DNA of 13,227 nt from CAZOIA01 sp964579675 (GTDB lineage: Bacteria > Planctomycetota > Phycisphaerae > UBA1845 > PWPN01), in contig CAZOIA010000150.1 of the NCBI GenBank assembly GCA_964579675.1, forward strand, positions 1-13,227. Reading direction: 5' to 3'. Shown here piece by piece: positions 7,294 to 13,227 of the stretch; positions within the stretch are counted from its first letter, which is position 1, and every line of letters starts with the position of its first letter. The position numbers were made by a program, and so were the translations under genes. A model generated the notes under the pieces. It was not told the DNA's origin. It made no database searches and was given only the letters and a program-made list of their open reading frames with translations.

Positions 7294-8559
7294 ATGCGCA
7301 AGGTTGCGATCGTATTCATGGCCGTCGGTATCTCCGGGGGAATGGGCGCTCCGGTTACGGCTGCGGATCGGCCGGTCCGCCGCCTCTCGGTGCGGCAGTA
7401 CCGTGACCAGATGAAAGCCGGTTGGATCGGCCAGATGGTCGGTGTCGGTTGGGGCGGACCCACGGAGTTTAAGTACAACAACAAGATTATTCCGGAAGAC
7501 CAGATGCCCAAATGGGAGCCGGGCATGGTCAACCAGTTCCAGCAGGATGACATCTACGTCGAGATGACGTTCCTTCGCACGCTGGAGCAGTACGGCCTGG
7601 GCGCCTCCATTCGCCAGGCGGGCATCGATTTCGCCAACAGCGGGTATCGTCTCTGGCACGCCAACCGGGCCGGCCGGGACAACCTCCGCCGCGGCATCGC
7701 TCCGCCCGACTCGGGCCATCCGAAGTTCAACAAGCATGCCGACGATATCGACTATCAGATCGAGGCCGACTACGCCGGCCTCATCGCGCCGGGTTTGCCG
7801 AACGTGGCGATAGAGCTGGGCGAGAAGTTCGGGCGCCTCATGAACTACGGCGACGGGCTCTACGGCGGGCAATTCGTGGGCGGGATGTACGCGGAGGCCT
7901 TCTTCGAGAGCGATCCGGTCAAGATCGTCGAAGCCGGCCTGAAGTGCATCCCCTCCGCCAGCCAGTATGCCGAGGCGATCCGCGACGTCCTCAACTGGTA
8001 CGGGCAAAGTCCGGACGACTGGCCCAAGACGTGGCAGCGCATCATGGACAAGTACCAGAAAAGGCCCGAGTACCGCCGGTTCTCGTGCAGCAAGGGCGAC
8101 TTCAACATCGACGCCAAGATCAACGGTGCCTACATCGTCATGGGGCTTCTATACGGCAAGCGCGACCTCGATAAGACCATCGTCATCGCCACGCGCTGCG
8201 GGCTCGATTCCGACTGCAATCCCTCGAACGCGGGCGGGGTGCTGTTTACGACGGTCGGCTTCTCGAAGCTGCCGGACCGTTTCAAATCAGCACTCGATAA
8301 CGACGGGGTCTTCAGCCACACGGCGTACAACTTCCCACGACTCATCGAGGTCTGTGAGAAACTCGTGCGCCAGGCTCTGAAGAAATCGGGAGGCCGGATC
8401 GAGAAAAACGACGCGGGCGAAGAGGTCTTCGTCATCCCGGTGCAGAAACCCAGGCCGAGCAAGCTCGAACAGTGCTGGGAGCCCGGCGCCCCCGCCGATA
8501 GCCGGTTCACCGAACAGGAAAGAGCGAAGATCACCGCCAAACCCGGCCCGGGCGGCTGA
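7294..8559 (+). CDS. Exported ADP-ribosylglycohydrolase-fold protein
   Basis: The 421-residue product has a signal peptide (about 1-24, ending VTAADRP). The rest has the all-helical ADP-ribosylglycohydrolase pattern: GWIGQMVGVGWGGPTEF (43-59), an acidic pair Asp85-Asp86 in QQDDIYVEM, HADDIDYQIEADYAGL (148-163), YGDGLYGGQFVGGMYAEAF (185-203) and a C-terminal Asp305-Ser306-Asp307 in GLDSDCNPSNAGG. In the family these acidic residues bind two Mg ions and the enzymes cleave N- or O-ribosyl bonds. Here the usual DDT becomes DDI and the usual D-T/S-D-T ends in DSDC, so nucleotide-sugar specificity has probably changed. Export away from cellular ADP-ribose points to another glycosidic substrate (inference). 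AAAGGAG (7281-7287) lies six bases before the ATG. The propeller gene follows after 42 bases, so the two are probably an operon. Fold is fairly certain, activity is not. Confidence 0.82.
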   Translation: MRKVAIVFMAVGISGGMGAPVTAADRPVRRLSVRQYRDQMKAGWIGQMVGVGWGGPTEFKYNNKIIPEDQMPKWEPGMVNQFQQDDIYVEMTFLRTLEQYGLGASIRQAGIDFANSGYRLWHANRAGRDNLRRGIAPPDSGHPKFNKHADDIDYQIEADYAGLIAPGLPNVAIELGEKFGRLMNYGDGLYGGQFVGGMYAEAFFESDPVKIVEAGLKCIPSASQYAEAIRDVLNWYGQSPDDWPKTWQRIMDKYQKRPEYRRFSCSKGDFNIDAKINGAYIVMGLLYGKRDLDKTIVIATRCGLDSDCNPSNAGGVLFTTVGFSKLPDRFKSALDNDGVFSHTAYNFPRLIEVCEKLVRQALKKSGGRIEKNDAGEEVFVIPVQKPRPSKLEQCWEPGAPADSRFTEQERAKITAKPGPGG

Positions 8560-8590
8560 TCGTCGTTCCACCCCGGGAAGCATCAGAAGA

Positions 8591-8595
8591 AAGGA
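8591..8595 (+). promoter_or_regulatory. Ribosome binding site for the GTG start at 8602
   Basis: AAGGA lies six bases before GTG 8602-8604. The frame opens straight into a signal peptide (MPIRKCSSAILALFLSIPF), which supports GTG as the true start. Confidence 0.6.
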
Positions 8596-8601
8596 TAATC
8601 C

Positions 8602-11600
8602 GTGCCTATCAGGAAGTGTTCCTCAGCGATTCTCGCGTTATTTCTGTCCATCCCATTTACCGCGCACGTGTTGGGTGCCAACTGGCCCACCTACCAGCAC
8701 GACAACCGGCGAAGCGGCGTCACCTCCGAGCGGCTGGAACCTCCGCTCAGCGAGCAGTGGGTCTTTGAATCGCCCTGGGTGCCCGCGCCGGCGTGGGGCG
8801 ATCCGCAGCCCAAGCCGGTAGAAGGGAACCTGGAACTCCCCCGGCTCCGGTTCGACGATGCGTTTCACGTCGCGGCCGTCGGCGGCCGGGTGTACTTCGC
8901 CTCCTCGGCCGACGGGATGGTCTATGCGTTGGATGCTTCCTCGGGGGAGCTGCGATGGTCGGCGCACACCGGGGGACCCGTCCGGCTCGCGCCCACGGTC
9001 TGGCAGGGCAGGCTGTACGTCGGCTCCGACGATGGCTTCGTGTACTGCCTGGATGCCGCGGGCGGAGACGTGCTCTGGACGTTCCGCGCCGCTCCGCATC
9101 CGGACAAGGTGTTGGGCAACGGCAAGCTCATCTCCCTCTGGCCCCTCCGCACCGGCGTGCTCGTCGATAGCGGCATCGCCTACTTCGGGGCGGGGGTCTT
9201 TCCATCCGAGGGACTGTACCTTTACGCCGTCAGTGCCGACAGCGGCAAGCTCATCTGGAAGAACGACGCCTACGGTCGAGGGGGGCTCGGCGACATGTCA
9301 CCCCAGGGTTACCTGCTGGCCTCGGCGAGCAAGCTATTCGTGTCCTCCGGACGATGTGCGCCGGGCGTCTTCGACCGCGCCAGCGGAAAGGGCCTCTATC
9401 AGCCGAACCCGAGCTGGCGCCGTGACGGGCTGTTCGGCGGCACGTACGCGCTCCTGGCCGGCGGCCGTCTGTACAACGGCACCGAGCAGATCATCGCCTA
9501 CACCCAGGAGACGGGTAAGCTCGTTCATACCGCCCAGGGCCGTCGGCTGATCGTGGCCGAGGGCTGTGTTTACCTGATGACGGGCAAGGAGATACTCGCC
9601 CTCGATCCAAAGGCCTTTCCCGAAATGGATAAGCGGCGCCAGGCCTTGAAGAAGAACTCCTCCTCGCGGAAGAAACTGCAGGAATCACTGGTCGCCGCCC
9701 GGAAAGAGCTGTCCGAACGGACCGAGAAGAAAGAGGCCCTGACCAGGCAAATCACGGAAACCGAGACGAAGCTTGATGCCCTCGCGAAGGAACGGGAAGA
9801 GCTGGCGCGCTTTCTGGAAGATGCGACCCGGTGGCGATGCCCCTTCCGCGGCGACGACGTGTTGATTTTGGCCGGCGGCGTGCTCTTTGCCGGCGGCGGC
9901 GACCGGGTCGTTGCGATTGACACCGCAGCGGGCAAGAAACAGTGGACGGGCAAGGTCAGCGGCAAGGCCCGGGGACTGGCGGTCGCCAACGGAAGACTGC
10001 TGGTCAGCACGGACAAGGGCAGCATCCACTGTTTCGGGCGGGCAGCGACGCCCTCACCTCGTCACGCGGGTCTGCCGCCGGCCGACCCCGCGCCGTACCC
10101 CAGTGACAAGCTCACCCGCTTCTACGAGCAAACCGCACAAGCGATCATCAGCGATACGAATATCAAGCGCGGCTACTGCCTCATCCTGGGCGGCGACGGG
10201 CGGCTGGCCCTCGAGTTGGCCAAACGCACGGAGCTGATTGTGTACCTCGTCGAGCCGGATACGCAGAACGCAGCGACCGCCCGAAAGGCCATCACCGCGG
10301 CCGGGCTGTATGGCGCGAGGGTGTGCGTGGATCAGCGCCCGCTTTCCGGCCTCTGTTATCCCCCATACTTCGCGAACCTGATCATTTGTGCGGATTCCCT
10401 GCTGACCGGCAAGCCGTCAACGCCGCCGGAGGAACTGCTGAGCATGTTGAAGCCGCACGGCGGCGTGGCCTACGTCGGGCAGCCGCCATGGGCCGGGGAA
10501 CTGGCAGCATCGCCAGAGACACCGGGGCTCCAGCCCTGGCTCGAGCGCCTGCGCGACGGAAGCACCGACGTCGAATTGACCGGCACTACCTGGGCTCGCG
10601 TCAATCGGGGAGCCCTCCAGGGCGCGGGCAACTGGACCCACCAGTATGCGAATCCCGGCAACACCACGTGCAGCGACGATGAGCTCGTCAAAGGCCCGCT
10701 CGGAATCCTGTGGTTTGGTGAACCCGGCCCTGGCCGGATGCCCAGCCGCCACGCCAGCAACGTCGCCCCGCTTTCGGTCAACGGCCGCCTGTTCGTCCAG
10801 GGCGAAGAGGTCATCTCGGCGTATGACGCCTATAACGGGCTGCTGCTGTGGGAACGGGAAATCGCCGGTGCGATGCGCCTGCGCATGGGATTCACCAGCG
10901 AGAGCAGCAACCTGGCCGCGTCAAAAGACAGTCTATTCGTCGCCGTGGACAAGCGGTGCCTGCGGCTCGACGCGGCGACGGGTACGACCCGCAAAACGTA
11001 CTCTTTGCCTGCCAGAGAAGACGGCAAAAGCTCGCGCTGGGGCTACCTGGCCTGCGTCGGCAACACGCTCTTAGGGAGTCGGACGGACAAGGGCAAGGTC
11101 AGCGACTGCGTTTTTGCCGTGGACGTCGACACCGGCCGGCGGAAGTGGGTCCACCATGCCGGGCAGGTGAACCACGACAGTATCGCGATCGGCGACGGCC
11201 GGCTCTGGCTGGTGGACAACGTCGAAACTGACGAGCAGCGCGAACAGGCTCTCCGAGAGAAGTCCAGTGGGGCCGTCGGCCGCAAGGGCGAGCCTGACGT
11301 TCGCCTGGTAGTGGCTCTCGACTTGGCCACTGGTGAGCAGTTCTGGGAGAAACCCCTGGATGTCTCCGACTGCGTCAAGATCGAGAGGACCGGCGGCGAG
11401 CTGTCCGCCATGTACAGCGACGGTATTCTGCTCTTGTGTGCCGCTCCCTGGAACGGCCACTTCTGGAGGGAGTTCTTCGAGGGCAAGTTCTCGCGCCGGA
11501 GCATCATCGTGTTGTCGGGCGATGACGGCGAGTTGTTGTGGTCCGACCATATCGGTTATCGCAGCCGTCCCTTGATCGTGGGCGACACGATTTATGCCGA

Positions 11601-12531
11601 ACCCTGGGCATACGATCTTCGTACGGGGGCTGCCAGGATGCGGATTCACCCGATCACCGGGCAGGAGACGAAATGGCAGATGGCGCGTCCCGGGCACCAT
11701 TGCGGGTGCATTGCCGCCTCGCCCAACTGCCTGTTCTTCCGTTCCTGGTCGACTGCTTACTACGACCTGGGGGCCGACTACGGAACATGCCATTACGGCG
11801 CCCAGCGCCCGGGGTGCTGGATCAACTTCATACCGGCCGGCGGGCTGGTCCTCATCCCGGAGGCCAGCTCCGGCTGTATGTGCCCGTTTCCCATTCACTG
11901 CACGATTGTGCTCTATCCGAGGAGGATCAACCGGGTCTGGGGCATGTACAGCGCCGCCGGGCCAATGACGCCGGTCAGGCACATGGCCATCAACTTCGGC
12001 GCCGCGGGTGACCGCAAGGACGCGGAGGGAACGCTCTGGCTGAGCTATCCCCGACCTCGACGCGGCCGACCGGACCACTCTCCTCCTCGACACGAACCAC
12101 TGGTGCTCGACTTTGAACTCCACGAGGAGCTTCAACCCGGCGGTTTCTACCACCGCTACAACGCCGAGGGGCGGAACATTCCCGACACCGGCAAACCCTG
12201 GCTCTTCAGCTCATGGTGCCGAGGCCTGACCCGGTGTACGCTGCCGCTGATCGGCAAAGACGATGAGCCACGCCGGTACACCGTACGCTTGTACTTCGCC
12301 GAGCTCGACGACGTCAGGCCCGGCCAGCGCGTCTTTAGCGTTGCCATCCAGGGGCGGGAGGTCCTGACGGACCTCGACGTCGTCAGGGAAGCGGGCGGCC
12401 CTGAGCGGCCCGTGATCAGGCAATTCGAAGGCGTCCGGGTCGAGGATGGCTTGAACGTCAGCCTCATGCCCTCCCCGTCCGCAGCCGTCCCAACCGCGGC
12501 AATGTGCGGTATCGAGGTGGTGGCTGAGTGA
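8602..12531 (+). CDS. Exported PQQ-like propeller with coiled coil, methyltransferase-like and malectin-like domains
   Basis: The 1309-residue product has a signal peptide (about 1-25). A first propeller part (about 27-335) carries PQQ-type blades such as VYALDASSGELRW (107-119) and VYCLDAAGGDVLW (147-159). A charged coiled coil (about 341-411) interrupts it, and another blade follows (about 418-479). Residues about 503-670 look like a class I methyltransferase Rossmann fold: motif I CLILGGDGRLALELA (526-540), the acidic end of strand 2 in YLVEPD (548-553), strand 4 ANLIICADSL (591-600) and LKPHGGVAYVG (616-626). More blades run from about 675 to 1130, with a cysteine-rich stretch at 1033-1100. 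A malectin-like beta-sandwich (about 1166-1309, YTVRLYFAELDD) ends the chain. Malectin-type domains bind carbohydrates, and PQQ-type propellers scaffold or bind cofactor. No enzymatic activity can be assigned; no propeller residues prove PQQ binding. Similar large proteins recur in planctomycete genomes (recollection), usually without a known role. Confidence 0.83.
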   Translation: MPIRKCSSAILALFLSIPFTAHVLGANWPTYQHDNRRSGVTSERLEPPLSEQWVFESPWVPAPAWGDPQPKPVEGNLELPRLRFDDAFHVAAVGGRVYFASSADGMVYALDASSGELRWSAHTGGPVRLAPTVWQGRLYVGSDDGFVYCLDAAGGDVLWTFRAAPHPDKVLGNGKLISLWPLRTGVLVDSGIAYFGAGVFPSEGLYLYAVSADSGKLIWKNDAYGRGGLGDMSPQGYLLASASKLFVSSGRCAPGVFDRASGKGLYQPNPSWRRDGLFGGTYALLAGGRLYNGTEQIIAYTQETGKLVHTAQGRRLIVAEGCVYLMTGKEILALDPKAFPEMDKRRQALKKNSSSRKKLQESLVAARKELSERTEKKEALTRQITETETKLDALAKEREELARFLEDATRWRCPFRGDDVLILAGGVLFAGGGDRVVAIDTAAGKKQWTGKVSGKARGLAVANGRLLVSTDKGSIHCFGRAATPSPRHAGLPPADPAPYPSDKLTRFYEQTAQAIISDTNIKRGYCLILGGDGRLALELAKRTELIVYLVEPDTQNAATARKAITAAGLYGARVCVDQRPLSGLCYPPYFANLIICADSLLTGKPSTPPEELLSMLKPHGGVAYVGQPPWAGELAASPETPGLQPWLERLRDGSTDVELTGTTWARVNRGALQGAGNWTHQYANPGNTTCSDDELVKGPLGILWFGEPGPGRMPSRHASNVAPLSVNGRLFVQGEEVISAYDAYNGLLLWEREIAGAMRLRMGFTSESSNLAASKDSLFVAVDKRCLRLDAATGTTRKTYSLPAREDGKSSRWGYLACVGNTLLGSRTDKGKVSDCVFAVDVDTGRRKWVHHAGQVNHDSIAIGDGRLWLVDNVETDEQREQALREKSSGAVGRKGEPDVRLVVALDLATGEQFWEKPLDVSDCVKIERTGGELSAMYSDGILLLCAAPWNGHFWREFFEGKFSRRSIIVLSGDDGELLWSDHIGYRSRPLIVGDTIYAEPWAYDLRTGAARMRIHPITGQETKWQMARPGHHCGCIAASPNCLFFRSWSTAYYDLGADYGTCHYGAQRPGCWINFIPAGGLVLIPEASSGCMCPFPIHCTIVLYPRRINRVWGMYSAAGPMTPVRHMAINFGAAGDRKDAEGTLWLSYPRPRRGRPDHSPPRHEPLVLDFELHEELQPGGFYHRYNAEGRNIPDTGKPWLFSSWCRGLTRCTLPLIGKDDEPRRYTVRLYFAELDDVRPGQRVFSVAIQGREVLTDLDVVREAGGPERPVIRQFEGVRVEDGLNVSLMPSPSAAVPTAAMCGIEVVAE

Positions 12532-12595
12532 TCGCGAGCGGCATCGTTTCGGACTTGCGCGGCCGCGTGGGCTTCCGCCGCTTGTGACCAGGGAT

Positions 12596-12601
12596 TACAA
12601 T
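12596..12601 (+). promoter_or_regulatory. Possible -10 element before the isomerase-like gene
   Basis: TACAAT (5 of 6) ends 87 bases before the TTG start. The sequence 17 bases upstream (TTCCGC, 12573-12578) is a poor -35. The 156-base gap after the propeller gene would allow a separate promoter, but read-through from the operon is equally possible. Confidence 0.25.
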
Positions 12602-12674
12602 CCTCGCGGTGTTGCGGCTGGTCCGTCGAGATCGGCCTATCACGGCATGGAATGACGACAGGAAACCCCCGATT

Positions 12675-12680
12675 AAGGAG
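12675..12680 (+). promoter_or_regulatory. Ribosome binding site for the TTG start at 12688
   Basis: AAGGAG lies seven bases before TTG 12688-12690. It selects the TTG over the internal ATG at 12841, which would remove the twin-arginine signal. Confidence 0.65.
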
Positions 12681-12687
12681 CGGGCCC

Positions 12688-13227
12688 TTGAGCAGGCAAA
12701 TCAACCGACGCCAGTTGCTGCGACGATCTGCGGAAATGGCCGTGGTGGCCGGGTCAACGATGGGGCGTGCAGACGCCGCTTCCGGAGCAGATCCCGATAC
12801 GTCCGCTTTGAGCGCACGCGCCCCCGCGAAACCGCGTCGCATGAAACTCGGACTGGTCACCTACAACCTGGCCCGCGACTGGGATCTGCAAACGATCATC
12901 GACCGCTGCAAGGAAGTCGGCATCTCAGCAGTGGAGTTTCGCAGCACGCACAAGCACGGCGTCGAGCCTGCGTTGTCAAAGGCCGAGCGCCGGGAGGTCA
13001 AGAAAAGATGCGCCGACGGCGGCCTAGTTATCTGGGGTCTCGGCAGTGCCTGCGAGTATCATTCGCCCGATCCGGCTGCGGTCGCGGAAAACATTGAGTT
13101 GACCAGGCAATTCATCAGCCTGGCTCAAGACCTCGGTGCCAAGGGCGTCAAAGTCCGCCCTAACCGTTTGCCCAATGAGGTCAGCGAAGACAAGACGCTC
13201 GAGCAGATCGGACGATCGCTGCGGACC
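12688..13227 (+). CDS. Tat-exported sugar isomerase/epimerase-like TIM barrel, 3' end missing
   Basis: Only the first 180 residues are in the window; the frame is open at the right edge. With the TTG start the protein begins MSRQINRRQLLRRSAEMAVV, a twin-arginine signal (Arg7-Arg8 followed by Gln-Leu-Leu, then a short hydrophobic stretch and an Ala-rich region near 26-31). The barrel starts at residue 52 (MKLGLVTYNLARDW). It shows the pattern of the xylose isomerase-like/AP endonuclease 2 superfamily: an acidic Glu83 after strand 2 in AVEFRSTH, HSPDPAAVAENIELTRQFISLA (125-146) and strand GAKGVKVRP (150-158). Such proteins isomerise or epimerise sugars and keto-sugars using a metal. Planctomycetes export many of them by Tat in a folded, metal-loaded state (family knowledge and recollection). 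The exact reaction is unknown. An alternative start at ATG 12841 has no ribosome binding site that I can see. Confidence 0.75.
   Translation, partial: MSRQINRRQLLRRSAEMAVVAGSTMGRADAASGADPDTSALSARAPAKPRRMKLGLVTYNLARDWDLQTIIDRCKEVGISAVEFRSTHKHGVEPALSKAERREVKKRCADGGLVIWGLGSACEYHSPDPAAVAENIELTRQFISLAQDLGAKGVKVRPNRLPNEVSEDKTLEQIGRSLRT

Noticed and set aside
9001..12000. Quinoprotein dehydrogenase activity for the propeller protein
   Set aside because: The blades are PQQ-type, but I see no paired cofactor-binding residues or haem motif that would prove an enzyme, so only a propeller scaffold is claimed.
11071..12153. 360-codon minus-strand open frame within the propeller gene
   Set aside because: It is a shadow of conserved propeller and malectin-like coding sequence, with no ribosome binding site or domain.
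12156..12860. 234-codon minus-strand frame over the 3' end of the propeller and start of the isomerase-like gene
   Set aside because: It crosses two real plus-strand genes and the gap between them, and has no motif.

Overview
The window is GC-rich DNA in which almost every base belongs to a gene. It looks like a carbohydrate-handling locus from a planctomycete-like bacterium, perhaps a Phycisphaerae relative. That placement is inference. It rests on a very large secreted PQQ-type propeller protein with an embedded methyltransferase-like fold, a zinc-ribbon/three-helix membrane protein, a twin-arginine-exported sugar isomerase-like protein, and GTG and TTG starts with strong Shine-Dalgarno sequences. 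I see no rRNA, tRNA, CRISPR array, insertion sequence or phage gene.

Layout. A minus-strand gene (128-739) encodes a small zinc-ribbon membrane protein. A 329-base divergent region (740-1068) follows, with promoter-like elements for both sides and a perfect 10-bp inverted repeat. On the plus strand come a GH2 beta-mannosidase-like enzyme without a signal peptide (1069-3591) and a secreted clan GH-A, GH39-like glycosidase with TPR-like and carbohydrate-binding-like N-terminal regions (3777-6497). A small exported hypothetical protein lies convergently on the minus strand (6521-7093). From the next divergent region (7094-7293) a plus-strand pair starts: an exported ADP-ribosylglycohydrolase-fold protein (7294-8559) and, 42 bases on, a 1309-residue exported propeller/coiled-coil/methyltransferase-like/malectin-like protein (8602-12531). 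The last gene, cut by the right edge, is a Tat-exported sugar isomerase/epimerase-like TIM barrel starting at TTG 12688.

How they may work together (inference): the exported GH39-like enzyme, ADP-ribosylglycohydrolase-fold protein and malectin-bearing propeller would bind and process a glycan outside the cytoplasm. The isomerase-like barrel would handle a released or oxidised sugar in the periplasm. The beta-mannosidase-like enzyme would finish imported oligosaccharides in the cytoplasm. No transporter, SusC/D pair or regulator is present in the window, so the substrate stays open; a beta-mannosyl linkage is the only hint.

The least explained elements are the methyltransferase-like fold inside an exported propeller and the exported ADP-ribosylglycohydrolase-fold protein with altered metal motifs. 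Both sit in one apparent operon.
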